NCBI GenBank assembly: GCA_964017185.1 | Contig: OZ024870.1 | Coordinates: 64,830,812-64,894,811 of the forward strand | DNA: 64,000 bases | Reading direction: 5' to 3' | Source: Rugalucina vietnamica | Taxonomy: Eukaryota > Mollusca > Bivalvia > Lucinida > Lucinidae | Shown here: piece after piece, positions 23,676 to 34,877 of the stretch | Position numbering within the stretch: position 1 is the stretch's first letter | Layout of the letters: every line of letters begins with the position of its first letter | The notes under the pieces: model-generated | Told to the model about the DNA's origin: nothing | What the model saw: the letters and a program-made list of their open reading frames with translations, nothing else | Databases searched by the model: none | Translations under genes and position numbers: made by a program

Positions 23676-24498
23676 CTATGATGCTTGTGCTTTCACGGCT
23701 GAACTTAACGGTTTCGAAACATGATACAAAGTTTTGTTGTCGATGCGAAGTGTTTCGATTTGTTTACTTCCTTCTTCAGATCGAAACACAAATGCATAGA
23801 CACTATAGAGAGTTTCACATGGTATCACGGTTGTTTGTGACACCCCTACGCCTTTCTTGTGAATAAAGTGATTGCTTACACAATCCCCTTGGAATGGCTT
23901 CAGATATGAACCTATATCGTTAGAAACAGGCATGATTAAATTTTCAAATATTCCTTGTTGTATCGGCAAATGGACGGACCATGGATGGAATTCAGTTGCA
24001 GCTTGGAATGTGACGTCATAAACATGTGTTTCGTTATAGTCGAAGAAAAATATATCCAAAAACGGCCAATTCCATGCGTGAATGGGATGACCGATTGCTT
24101 TTGAATAAAATTTCCACTGATGGTTAACATTTGTTAACAAAGAGAACCCGGGTACAGAATACAATGCTGTAATAAGAAGTTGCCTCTGCGAGGCGTTGAC
24201 AAGAACATCAAAATCATCGTCCCACGGAATGAATCCATGATGTCTGTACGCACCAAGAGCTGTGCCCCCTTGTAGTAAATAAGAAATACCATATCTTTCA
24301 CAGGCGTCCTTGAATGTCTTAATCAATGTCATATACCATTCATATTCAGATGCATTTAAGACTGGAGAGAATGGTTTATATTTTTCACTAAACGCCGAGG
24401 AATTGTCCCAACTATATCTATCGTTTCTAGATATATTGAGTGGAAAATCGGAGTACTCCAATGTAGATTTCACTGACGGAGATGGGCCAAGGTTCTCT
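23676..24498 (-). CDS. LicD/fukutin-like domain protein, exon 2 (terminal)
   Basis: This exon encodes residues 42-315 of a 315-residue protein: the lumenal domain. The LicD family signature is clear: LLQGGTALGAYRHHG at residues 116-130, then FIPWDDDFDV at 131-140, and WPFLDIFFFD at 186-195. Proteins of this family are nucleotidyltransferase-like; they include bacterial phosphocholine transferases and animal fukutins, which transfer ribitol phosphate in the Golgi. The exact substrate here cannot be told. The aspartates of the DDDFD motif expected to hold metal are present. The 5' edge is set by an acceptor (tttcgtttcag) at 24499; the frame joins exon 1 in phase 2. The stop is TAG at 23676-23678. 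No internal defects are seen. Confidence 0.9.
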
Positions 24499-24943
24499 CT
24501 GAAACGAAATTATACACGAAATAGATTATTTGTTGATAACAACACAAACAATATATTCTAAACGAAACGTCCACTGAAATAAAAAAAAAATAAATAAATA
24601 AAATGATAACTTTATATGTTCTATCGTTTTGGAACGGTCATAATTTGACTACAAACTTTACATGTTGTCTCAACAGAAAAGATGTATTCTTAAACGTACA
24701 TAATTCCTTTTGTAAAGATACGAGCCGTATATACAATGTATGATTCATGTATCATATTCATCTGTTAAAGTCGAAGCAGCCACTTTAATCAGCCACTATA
24801 ATCGGCGGTTGTTTGTAGTTCACAATCCCGGGTTCACAATATCATCTTTTAAAATCAAGATCTCTTTTCGTATTCAATACGTCTAAACAATCGTCGTATG
24901 GTCGTATAGCGTTATATTCCACGAATAAAAATCATCTTACTAC
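24499..24943 (-). other. Intron of the LicD-like gene
   Basis: The 445-bp intron has donor gtagta at 24943 and acceptor cag at 24499-24501. It contains a poly-A/taaa run but no inserted element that I recognise. Confidence 0.8.
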
Positions 24944-25068
24944 CTCGTATGCAATTGTAATCCATAGTTAACATAACGCGAACTAACATCCATCCGATTA
25001 TACATGTAGGTTAGAAAATACACACATGTTCCTGCAGAGCATACGGCAACCAAAATACGCCTGAACAT
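24944..25068 (-). CDS. LicD/fukutin-like domain protein, exon 1 (signal anchor)
   Basis: The ATG at 25068 opens 41 codons plus two bases. It encodes a short basic start (MFRR), a hydrophobic segment (ILVAVCSAGTCVYFLTYMY) and the start of a stem region. A type II membrane protein with its LicD domain in the Golgi or ER lumen is inferred. The exon ends with cgag before a gtagtaag donor, and joining to 24498 keeps the frame with Arg42 across the junction. The start is the first ATG before the anchor. I saw no obvious TATA box. Both exons together make a complete, short protein, comparable to lone LicD-domain proteins of invertebrates. Confidence 0.85.
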
Positions 25069-25895
25069 AGTATTATAGATAAAGTAATATTTTTGAATGT
25101 ACCTTAAAATGAAAGTTTGTTATTTGCTGTCCGAAAATATCGCCCAAAAATATCGCAAAAGATATGGTATCAATCGGAGAGAATATTTTATTTATTCGTT
25201 TGTTTATTTACCTTCTTTATGTTATTGAATAATATTTGGAATTAAGTATTTGAATTGGCAAATGAAGTGAGCATCTGGCAATATTTCGTCTGCCTCTGGG
25301 TGTGGACGGCGTTTGTTATGAAAACATGATATCATTTATGATACTGACAACTGACAACTATCTTAACTCATAGTTATTAGCCTCGGACATCGGCAAACAG
25401 TATAGCCCCAGCTGTGACTATATATGAAAATTAAAAATCACTCCTGGTGCCCCTATAAATGAAAATGGACTCACCCAAATTATAATAAAGGGAAATCCAT
25501 TCGTCAAAATGGGTTAAAGACAGAAGTGATAACTATGAAACCATTCAAGAAATATACAGCAAAGACATGTACTTGAAGATGTTTTATCATTATTTGTCGA
25601 TTCAGCAAACAAACATGACTACGTCGTGGTTTTTAAATAAAGTGATATCTGTTAATTGCAAGCACGATCTCCTTTTAGATACGCTGTGCTGTGTGGGGCC
25701 TTCTACAAAGTCTCTATGTTTATTTGTACATATGCATTTGGATAATCATCTTTTCATTAAATAAGAAATTGCGAAAATAGTTTATACGAGTACTAATAAT
25801 GTTTAGTTTGACCGTTAAGAAAATATGACATACAATTAATGCCTGAATTTTGATAATGTTGCTACTAATTGGAAAACCTATTGCAAGGATGTATT
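25069..25895. other. Gene-free stretch between the LicD gene and the sushi gene
   Basis: Bases 25385-25515 (ggcaaacagtatagccccag, aaaaatcactcctg, ccattcgtcaaa) are a repeat found again at 62747-62935. An upstream signal-peptide exon of the sushi gene would be expected to the left of 26159 but was not found. Confidence 0.5.
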
Positions 25896-26131
25896 TGAGC
25901 CGCCTCATGAGAAATCCAACAATCTGCATTATGCGAAAACAAAGGCACAGATCAGCTTCGCAGTAACTGCGAAGCTGATCAGCGCCTTTATTTTCGCTAC
26001 ACCGATAGTACAGTTCCTCTTCACTTAAATTCGAAATTTCAAGTTTTTAGCATTTTTCTGTGACTGTACAGGTCGGTTCGTGTCCGACCTGTTCAAAATT
26101 CACATTGTTGGTTTTCCCACGAGGCGGCTCA
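25896..26131. mobile_element. GAGCCG-type MITE in the intron before the sushi exon
   Basis: The terminal inverted repeats are tgagccgcctcatgag and the complement of gaggcggctca. The middle holds a 24-base palindrome around cttcgcagtaactgcgaag flanked by aacaaaggc and gcctttattttcg. The element ends only 27 bp before the first base of the sushi exon, so it contributes to the sequence near the branch point. It has no coding capacity. Confidence 0.9.
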
Positions 26132-26158
26132 TTTATTAACAGCACTTCTCCCTTGCAG

Positions 26159-26332
26159 AATGTCCACCATTACAAGACCCTATTGACGGGTTAGTAGTAT
26201 ATGATAGTGTGGATTACCAGTCGGTGGCTACTTATTCCTGTGACAACGGATTCATTCTCAATGGCCCGGTGCAGGTCACTTGCCAAGCTAGTGGTCATTG
26301 GACTGAAGTACCACCTACATGTCAGCTGATAG
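26159..26332 (+). CDS. Sushi (CCP) domain exon of a cell-surface protein
   Basis: The exon is 174 bp with phase-1 borders on both sides, the usual form of exons carrying exactly one sushi domain. It encodes one complete CCP module: ECPPL, TYSCDNGF, VTCQASGHW and PPTCQLI supply the four cysteines (pattern I-III, II-IV in the family) and the conserved Trp. CCP modules are protein-binding units of complement regulators, selectins and many invertebrate adhesion and immune proteins. The acceptor is cttgcag at 26158 and the donor gtaatt at 26333. Earlier exons, with signal peptide and perhaps more modules, are not recognised in the window. The MITE at 25896 lies just before it. Confidence 0.88.
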
Positions 26333-26533
26333 GTAATTACCCCATTGGCCAGACATATAAATGCACATTCAGATTTGAATGCATAAATTTGTTTAACGAT
26401 TCACAGAAATTAAATACTAGTAAGTCTTATTGATAAAAGAATTTCTCTATATTGCTTTTACTGTAAGCACTTTTTTCTCTTTTAAACGTCATCAGAGGAT
26501 ATAACATCTTTAACAGTGTAACATGTATAACAG

Positions 26534-27114
26534 AAACTTCGACCCCTTCGATGAGTCAGACAGCTTCAGAGTCTCATACCAATACACCGCCGAGAAGTAC
26601 GAAAGAACAAGACGACTCAACAAAAACAACGTATGCTATCACATCTCCGCATTCAAGTACGGATTATTCAGCAAATACGACACAGAACATTAACACTCAA
26701 CCACAAACTTCGAAAGATCCAGGATCGTCAGCTAGGACGCCACATTCAACCAATACATCTCCAAGAACCACCGAAGATTCGGAATCGTCAGGTAATACAG
26801 CACATTCAACCCATACATCTCCTAGAACTACGGATGATCCGGAATCGACAGCTTCCCAGACACTACATCAAACAAACACACCGCCAAGAATGACGAGACG
26901 ATCACAAACACCGTCTACCGGAATTATTCCTACCAGGCCTGCTACACCAGTTACGGAGAAGCCAACGTCGTCTCACGTCAAAACAAAGAAGCCGACGTTA
27001 GCGGACAACATCTCGGGATTGTTTTCAACGGCAACGTCCGTCAGGCAAGCGACGCTGGTCCTGCCATTATCAATATTGTTTGTCGTTCGACTGATCCATA
27101 ATTGGTTCATCTAA
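26534..27114 (+). CDS. Ser/Thr-rich stalk and C-terminal hydrophobic tail (last exon of sushi gene)
   Basis: The acceptor (gtataacag) at 26533 joins in frame to the sushi exon, Glu being split across the junction. The exon codes 193 residues: a long Ser/Thr/Pro-rich region with imperfect 22-residue repeats (HSTNTSPRTTEDSESS, HSTHTSPRTTDDPEST), which look like mucin-type O-glycosylation sites. A short basic stretch and a hydrophobic end (LVLPLSILFVV, then RLIHNWFI) follow. The tail could be a GPI-attachment signal or a short transmembrane anchor with a tiny cytoplasmic end; the sequence does not decide. The stop is TAA at 27112-27114 and aataaa at 27177 may be the polyadenylation signal. Confidence 0.82.
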
Positions 27115-27173
27115 TGGACTTAAATGCGGACCAATTCGCGCGCATTCTAAACTTCTTATCATACAGACGTAAA

Positions 27174-27185
27174 CAAAATAAAATG
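27174..27185 (+). terminator. Candidate polyadenylation signal of the sushi gene
   Basis: The word aataaa lies about 63 bp after the stop codon. It is the first such word downstream on this strand. Confidence 0.5.
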
Positions 27186-27356
27186 TATTTCTTTATGAGA
27201 TACGAACGTACCCTTATGTGATTGACATGACGTTTAAACAGGATGGCTTCTGTTCGATTTTATGACAAAAATGCTGTTTCTGTATGTATACATGCTGATC
27301 TGAATGTCTTATTTAATTTCCTTTATTAAGTAATGTAGTGAACGCTGTAATGTATA

Positions 27357-28194
27357 TATACTAAAGGACTTTGAAAACGCCTCACTATATATCGTTTATC
27401 ATTTTACATAAAGCTGGTTAAAATTAATCTGAAGTATAAAATACACATAACAGTGTATGTCTTACATGTAACATGATAAACAATATTTATTCATGAAGAT
27501 TTGTTTGCTTAATTATTTGTTAATACTGTTTTCTTGAGACGTAACGTTTCTATTGTTTTGTCAAAGAAAACCTTACGACGGCCACAAAAAAGGCTTTTTG
27601 TGAAAAGAAACCATCTCTGGTGATAGCGTACAGCCTTAAGCACAAGAAAAAATAAAAATAAAAATGGAGACTTTCGTTCAATGCCGTTTAAGGAGCTAGC
27701 GTTTTTCGCTGACGTCAAGCATGATGTTGTCAAAACACAAAGGCGTACGGTTACAGCGCCAAAAGTTATGGTAATTTTTACCAAAGGTCGTGCCTATTCA
27801 TTGTGTTTGAAAAGTTTAGAATTCGTTTCATTTTTTACGCAAAAATTAAAGCTTTTTGTTCACGTGACGTAATTTCCACAGTTTTAGTGCAATTGAAAGA
27901 CAACTAACATCATTTTCTTGACTTTTGGTGTTTCTTTCAAGAAATCATGTTGGACCTGATGGATATTTTTTGTCCTTATTGGTTGTTTTTGTTGATTTTT
28001 TGGTAACGTTTGAAATCATACTATTAGACGTAAATCACTGGCGTTAACGATTCGGTTTTGGTATGAAATTTAAGCGGACTGATTGTACATTTCTGTTTGA
28101 AAATATTTTTGCCGAAATATCCTGTATTCTAAAAGGAATAATCTTAATTGCGATTAATTGATAGTGAGGCGTTTTCAAAGTCCTTTACTATATA
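27357..28194. mobile_element. ~840-bp TIR element
   Basis: The inverted ends are taaaggactttgaaaacgcc and tcactat at 27363 and its complement at 28163-28190, about 30 bp nearly perfect. Flanks are TA-rich, so a TA or longer duplication cannot be separated from the ends. A minus frame of 91 codons (27509-27784) and a plus frame of 63 show no known transposase motif. It is probably a MITE lying downstream of the sushi gene. Confidence 0.75.
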
Positions 28195-29184
28195 ATTGTG
28201 CGGTGTGTCTACCAGACAAAACTGCATAAGAATGAGATCGCGAACAAATCTCAACAATGACATTTAAACATTTAACTTATACATACAGGGGCCGTGTACA
28301 TATATATTTGCAAATAAACTATTAAAAAAAAACTGTCATATACACATGTAATGAATTTAAATATATATATAATGACCGACCAGTTCCACATGTTAACTGA
28401 AGATGTGCAACTGAAGACGTGAAATCGGTCGTCAACACAATATATATTATTCGGCAAATAGGTTAGTGTATGGGCGGCGCCCCATGAATACTTGATTAGA
28501 CCTAAAGGTAAAAGCTCCAACTCACAGGTTTTCCGTTAGAAAATATGAATGAAATGCAAATTTGCCTAATTCACTGGACTGGACAGCGTACTGGTAGCTG
28601 ATTGCTAACGGAAAATATGTGACAGCGGTCTACACTGACTGATATCCCTACTTGAACAGAATGGACTAGCCGACCACGCCCAGATATGAATATTAAAGTT
28701 GCCGCCTATACAGTTACCTATTTGCCAAATTATACTCGAAATCATTCCATATTTGTATTTTATTCACATTTTTGAGTTAATTTAGTTGTTTTGGGAAACT
28801 TTTGCCTATTTGTTTCATTTGCGTACATGTATGTCGAACGATGCCCATTAGGGCTTGATACTTAAGAGGGATTTCTAGGTGTAAGTTTGAAACTTTATAG
28901 ACAGTATGGAATTACTTCTGTAATAATATTACTCTTTAAGATACTAACACACACCTTGGAGTAAATTGCAAGAACAAGAAAATCTAAGAATTTCTTTATT
29001 CCCTACTGATATTTTCGAAAGGTGCTTTGGTTCTGTCCATAGACCGTATCGTCCTCAGATTTCATCGACAAATCAACTTTTGTAATTTATGGCACAGTAG
29101 CATAGTATTCATTTAGCCTTATCGAACAGTTACTTCCCCTGCATGTCTTGCCTATGACTCGCCGGTGGACAGTAAAAGTAAAAG
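28195..29184. other. Gene-free stretch
   Basis: No exon, RNA gene or element ends are recognised. A run of ta at 28360-28372 is simple sequence. Confidence 0.4.
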
Positions 29185-32150
29185 TAAGCAATGATCAGGA
29201 AATGGCCTAATCAGAAAGAAATTTCCACTCCAAAAACCGAGGCGAGGAAAACTTAGATCAGCTGGCTAACTGTCACTCCGCTCCACTTCGGTACCTCGTT
29301 CCACTTTCCTGACAGCTTAGCATTGGTCCCATTTAAACCAATGTCGAATTAATTACGGAATTTGTAAGATACTTATATCTTTGTTAGTTTTGTGTTAATC
29401 GTATTTTTTTGTTATATATTTGTACCAGTAGCAAAATAATTTCCAGTAAAAACATACAATTGCCAAAAAGTTTAATATAACGTAGAACAACAAAAGAAAT
29501 TCGACTTTGATTCGCTCTTTCTACAGTAGTATCCCCTGATCTATTTATAGTCATTTTTAAAATTTCCTACAGACAAAAATGAACTATTTTATGATTCGGC
29601 GTACTTTAACACCTAGAATACGTATAATTTATGTCATATATGCCAGACAAGATGTAACATAAATTATAATTACAGTTTTTTCAATTCTTTGCTGTTTTGC
29701 TAAATCTTTATTTTCGACCAAGGGCTCAATATTGCCTGTTTCCGTCGGTAAGGAGAGGTTTAACGGAATACCGATGGAAGTATTCCGTCTAGGGAAAACT
29801 AACTTAACAATCAGGCGTCCACAATAAGAAAACACATTGTAAACCGAATGGGCAGCCAATTTTCCCAAAAGGTACAAGTAGGCAAAGTAGCCACTTAACT
29901 AAAAATATGAAAACATGCATAAGGTGCTAGCTGCACAAAATTCAACACCATACATAAAACAATAAAAACCATCACAAAAGTATCGCCTTGGAACGATCTG
30001 TAATGTAAAATTACTGGCTGGCCATAATCTCAGCCTCAGCTTCTGCAGTGGCTCACAACATTTAGTTAATGGTTCGGTCCTCGTGCTGAATCTTTAACTA
30101 GTCAATCGATCACCAAGGATAAACAAATAAAGTATGATAACTAGTAAGCGTCGATGACCAGTAAGCGGGTGATTCTATGACCAGTTAGAGATTCACCATG
30201 AGGACGGAACAACTGACTAAATGTTCAAAACCACTGCGGAAACTAAGGGTGGGGTTAGGCGCCTGTAAAACTAGTTAAGCCCTCGCCCCCGCCCAGTAAT
30301 TTGATCTTACTGATCGTTCCAATGTGATACTTCGGTAGTGGTTCTTACTGTTTATGTTTTTGCGTTGAACTTTTGTGCTGTTTGCAACTAAGGTATGTTT
30401 TCGCCTGTTCGTTAAGTTTTGATATCGAGCTTATTGGAAATGTAGCTGCTCAGTTGGCTTACGGTATGTTTTCTTAGTATAAGTTCTTGTTTTTCCCACC
30501 TCGGTGTTTGGAGTAGGAATTCTTTCTGATTGTGCAATTACCTGATCATTTCCCACTTTTACCTTCCCCTATACGTTGATGGTTGATAAGAAGACAGTAG
30601 CATTGACTTAAAGCTATCCGTCGTTGTTAGTTGCTGTTCGCTTTCTCGACTGTTGCTTGGGCAAGCCTGGTTTTCTTTTGCTTCAGATTTTCAATGGGGA
30701 CATTTGGGCATCAATGTATCGCCAGTAGTCATACAGCTCGTATTTGTGGTGATATAGGTTTTAGGTCGGACCTCAGACTATGATAGCACCGACTTAAAGC
30801 TATTCATTTTATTTGGTTGGGGTCGGAGCTTCTTGTCTGTCGCTTGGCCCACCGCGGTTCAACTGGTGTTTTTCTTTTGCTATGGATATCAGTTAGTTAC
30901 TTGGCGCCCAGGGATCTCCATCGTCGGGCAGCACACTGAATCTGTACGTCCTCGTTTTTGATTCATCATGTTGGTTATCATGATTTATTTGTTTGCCCTT
31001 TATGATTCTTTGGCTAGTTATAGATTCACCGAACAACTATCTAAATGTTGTGAATCACTGCCGGAGTTGAGGTTGAGGTTAGGCGCCTGTGAAACCGGTT
31101 TAAGCTACCCAGTAAGTTTATATAACCGATCGTTCCAAGGCGATACTTCTGTTTAGGTTCTTTTTGTTTAATGTTTTGGAGTCGACTTTTTGTGCTGTTT
31201 GCACCTTGAGTATGTTTTCATATTTTAGTTAAGTTCGGGTAACTGAGTGGCCGCCTATTGGGAAATAGCTGCTTACTCGGCTTACGATATGATTTCTCTG
31301 TACAAGTACCTTATTTCACACCTCGGTTTTTTGGAGTGGAAATTTCTTTCTTATTGCTCAATTTCCTATTCATTGCCCACTTGTACCTTTTGGTATACCA
31401 TCGTGCTCTAGTGATTTATTGGTCGTGGTGATTCATTGACCAGTTACATGTAGCAATTCTTTATGGGAATCGAACATTAAATCTGAGGAAGACGTTGTGG
31501 TACATTTAAAGCTGGTTAAGCTAAACCAAGCAAAATAACTGTCAGTCCCATGGTAGTCTATATGCTGTAATTTCACTGTAGAAGCTGGTAGTTAGGTCGG
31601 TTAAAAGCGAAACCGGTTTAAGACCGCCCCAGTAATTTTATTTTACCTTCATTAACCGTTCTAAGGCCAGTGTTTGTGTCATTTGCGCCTTTCGTCTGTT
31701 TGTTTGAGTTGTGCCATAGCGTCCCAGTCATGCATGTGCGTATTGATATATTATGTTAAGTTCCGGTAACTTAGAGGTCGCCTTTAGAAAAATAGCAGCT
31801 CACTTGGCTTAGAAAATGTTCTCTTTGTATCAGTACATGTACCTGATTTCCAACCTCGGTTTTTGGAGTGAGAATTTCTTTCTGATTGCGTCATTTCTTG
31901 ATAATTGCTTACTCTTTTCCTTTTTATGTTGTTTTTCACTTTCGAAGCTGAGGATCAGGCAAGTATCCCGTAAAACCGGTTTAAGCACCTCCCCCCTCCC
32001 CCTCCCCACACACAAAGTAAATTTACATTACGGCCATTGGCCGATCTAAGAAGGTAGAAGTGGGCAACGATCAAGAAAAGGCGCAATCAGAATGAAACTC
32101 CCACTCCAAAAAACCGAGGTGGGAAAAAACTAAATTCACAATTAGGTACT
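29185..32150. mobile_element. Pile-up of Naiad 3'-end copies in both orientations
   Basis: At least five pieces of the Naiad 3' UTR lie together: minus at 29185-29255 and 29815-30140, plus at 30160-30590, plus at 30750-31395 (starting in the worn last codons of the ORF), plus at about 31420-31960, and minus again at 32050-32150. Each is recognised by gttactgatcgttccaag, actgagtggcc, the ccacctcggtttttggagtg block and cttttcctgat. Plus and minus copies meet near 30150. This is the tandem-plus-inverted layout known for Penelope-like insertions. None codes for protein. Confidence 0.75.
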
Positions 32151-32159
32151 TTTACTAAT

Positions 32160-32720
32160 AGAACATATTGTTTTAAGGCCGGTGTTAAGTTCGGGTAAAT
32201 GTGATGCTAAATGAAATAGTTAAGTTCGGGTAACTGAAACAAAGTTCTGGTAACTTAAATGGCCGCTCACAACGAAATTGCGCAATAGTACCCATACTAC
32301 CTTCCTTTGAACGTTTTTAATGCTTCCAAAGGATCAAACTTTTATATTATATTTGATATTACTGCAGCTGGCGTTGTGCCATATGGCGACCCTAAAAGCC
32401 TCCCCGTATATCACCCATAGTGCACATAATATTATTTCTTTCGGTCCTTGGAGATCAGTACGAATATTCAGAGTATTAATACCGAACGTTTAGAGCTATC
32501 TTCTAAACATTTTTTTTCTAATAATTTGATCCCGTTTAGGCATGTGTCTTTGATTTAGACATACCTTGAGTACAGTTTTGAAATTGCTGTATATTTAACA
32601 TTTATCTGGGTATCGTCGCCGGTTTTATAAAGGGTCACTGATGAGGGTTCAGTACCCGAAAATGCGAAATAGGCCCATACTACCTCCCTTTGAACGTTTT
32701 ACTGCTTCCAAAGGATCAAA
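32160..32720 (+). repeat. Dispersed repeat pair with a hammerhead-like core
   Basis: The words cccatactaccttcctttgaa and cttccaaaggatcaaac occur at 32290-32340 and again at 32675-32720, framing the rest. The piece at 32380-32425 (gtgccatatggcgaccc, tccccgtatatc) matches 21360 and 38560. The core at 32638-32661 is treated in its own entry. Confidence 0.6.
32638..32661 (+). ncRNA. Hammerhead-ribozyme-like core
   Basis: The sequence reads ctgatga, then gggt-tcagt-accc as a 4-bp stem II, then gaaa. This matches the invariant CUGAUGA and GAAA strands of the hammerhead. Stems I and III could not be closed convincingly by eye, so activity is not claimed. Related cores are at 38366-38389 (plus), 21597-21620 and 21122-21145 (minus). 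Confidence 0.4.
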
Positions 32721-32936
32721 CTTTTATATTTAATTCACTCACAGTATGATATTTTTCTTTGAAGCAGTACCTGATTGTCAAATTGGGTTTTCCAAAGTCG
32801 AATTTCAGGGTGTGACTTTGGTTCTGATCATTGTTTACATTTGCCTTGTTATACTGGAGACAAACACGTAGGTAAAATTGTAAATGAGCACACATTTGTA
32901 TTTGCGGCGGTATGTGAATGAAAAAGCTATACCATT

Positions 32937-33175
32937 TGAGCCGCGTCATGAGAAAACCGGATTTTGCCTAGTATGCGAAAACAAAGGCGTAGACCAGCAT
33001 CGCGTTAACCGCGAAGCTGATCAACGCTTTTGTTTTCGCTATACGGATAGTACAATCCCTCTTCTTCTTATATCCGAAATTTCCAGTCTCTAGCCAACGT
33101 CTGTGCGTTTACAGCTTGGTTTGTGTCGGACCTGTTCGGAAACCCCAAAGACCGGTTTTCTCGCGTCGCGGCTCA
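32937..33175. mobile_element. GAGCCG-type MITE
   Basis: The ends are tgagccgcgtcatgagaaaa and the complement of ttttctcgcgtcgcggctca. The internal order (gcgaaaacaaaggcg, gcgttaaccgcgaagctgat, gcttttgttttcgc, gtttgtgtcggacctgttc) matches the other copies. Confidence 0.88.
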
Positions 33176-33230
33176 GTTTAGGTAATTCGTACACTGATAG
33201 TTCGTCTCTCACTAATGAGAAAGACCATCA

Positions 33231-33920
33231 TTATTTCTTGAATAGTGCTGATGTGTGTTGGTGAGTTCTTTGATGGCTGACTAGGCCAATTCTGGCTCTA
33301 AACTGTCGGTTGCAAGTAGAGCAAGTCAGTGTCATAGAGTCTGCTGGTGGCACATTTGTTTTGGCTTTGCGCTCTCTTCGCTTTCTTTCAGTTTCACAGA
33401 TTCTCTTCTTTTCATAGAGAGCTGCTCCTTTGTTGATGAGACCTCGCCACTTTGATCGCTCCTGTGCAGTCTTTTCCCAGGACCCCATTGGTATTTCGAA
33501 ATCCTTCAGAGAGGCTTTGAGGGTGTCTTTGTAGCGTTTCTTCTGGCCACCTTGAGAGCGCTTTCCCTCCTGTAGTTCTCCATAGAAAACTTTCTTTGGA
33601 AGTCGCGCATCAGGCATTCTTATAACATGGCCAGTCCATCTTAGCTGTGCTAGCTTTAAGACTGTATGCATGCTTTGCATCCCTGCTTTCCTCAGGACCT
33701 CTGTGTCTGGAATCTTGTCCTGCCACTTGATTTTTAACAACTTTCTCAAACAGCTTAAGTGGAAATGGTTAAGTCTCTTTGCATGGCGTTGGTATACTGT
33801 CCAGGTCTCACATGCATACAAGAGGGTTGGCAGTACCACAGCCTTGTAGACTTTCAGCTTGGTGTCAAGCTTGATTCCATTTCGCTCCCAGACATTTGCA
33901 CGGAGTCTTCCGAATGCCAC
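33231..33920 (-). pseudogene. LINE C-terminal region with C2H2 zinc finger
   Basis: This is the end of the LINE polyprotein, in a different frame from the RT core. It shows VYKAVVLPTLLYACETWT, RWTGHVIRM and KKRYKDTLKASL, motifs of the RT thumb and carboxy region in this group. A single C2H2 finger follows (CSTCNRQF, then GLVSHQRTH), and the stop is at 33231. The finger probably helps nucleic-acid binding. Clade assignment (RTE, CR1, jockey or other) is not made here. Confidence 0.85.
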
Positions 33921-34877
33921 ACTAGCTTTTGCAATTCTGCAGTGATCTCATCATCAATATGCACTGCTCTGGAGAGAGTGCTTCCCAGGTAGGTGAACTT
34001 GTCAACAACTTTCAGTTTTTGCCCATTCACGGTGATGGTTGGTTCATTATATGGTTTTCCGGGGGCTGGTTGGTGTACAACCTCTGTCTTTTTTGTGCTG
34101 ATTGTGAGATCATAGTTATCACATGACTGTGAGACTTGATCCATGGCTCTTTGCATTTTTGCCTCTGTGTTAGCATTCTTATCCATATCATCTGCATAGA
34201 GGAGCTCATCTAGCACATCAGTCTGGACCTTAGTTTTGGCTTGCAACCTTCTGAGGTTGAATATGTTGCCATCAAAACGGTACCTGATTGGAAAACCAGT
34301 GTTACTGTCCTGAAAAGCATCCATAAGCATGGCAGAAAACATCATGCTGAACAGTGTTGGTGCCAGAACACAGCCTTGTTTGACCCCATTTGTTACTTCA
34401 AATGGTTCAGAGAACTCTCCATCATTCTGCACACGTGCCTGCATGCCATCATGAAACTGCCGCACCATAGCTATGAATCTGGGTGGACAGCCAAACTTGG
34501 CCATGATTTTCCAGAGTCCATCACGACTAACAGTGTCAAAAGCTTTGGTGAGGTCAACAAACGTCATGTATAGATCTACATTCTGTTCTTGGCATTTCTC
34601 CTGAAGCTGTCTTGCTGTGAGATCATGTCTATTGTCCCTCTATCTTTTCTGAATCCACATTGACTTTCAGGGATAAGTCCCGTCTGATCAAGATGAGCAT
34701 TCAGACGATTCAACAGAATTTTTGCAAGTATCTTCCCAGCAATTGATAGGAGGGAGATGCCTCTGTGATTGTCACAGACTTGAGGATTTCCTTTCCGCTT
34801 GTATAGGTGGATTTAGGATGCATCCTTAAATTCTTGTGGGATAGCCTCCTTCCTCCACATACAGTGAAACAACTCTG
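33854..34877 (-). pseudogene. LINE reverse transcriptase, broken
   Basis: After the first frameshift the RT continues in another frame through ISLLSIAGKILAKILLNRL and SQCGFRKDRGTIDMI. It is interrupted by a TAA near 34811 and a further shift near 34635. The frame from 34567 holds FVDLTKAFDTVSRDGLW (motif A), VKQGCVLAPTLFS (motif B) and LLYADDM (motif C, catalytic Asp pair intact), then KFTYLGSTLS. A third shift near 33940 separates it from the last part. With one stop and three shifts this copy is dead, although catalytic residues remain. Confidence 0.85.

Noticed and set aside
28378-28440. actgaagatgtgcaactgaagacgtgaaatcgg as a hammerhead or Penelope 3'-end motif
   Set aside because: The stem II pairing and the order of ctgatga and gaaa do not fit.
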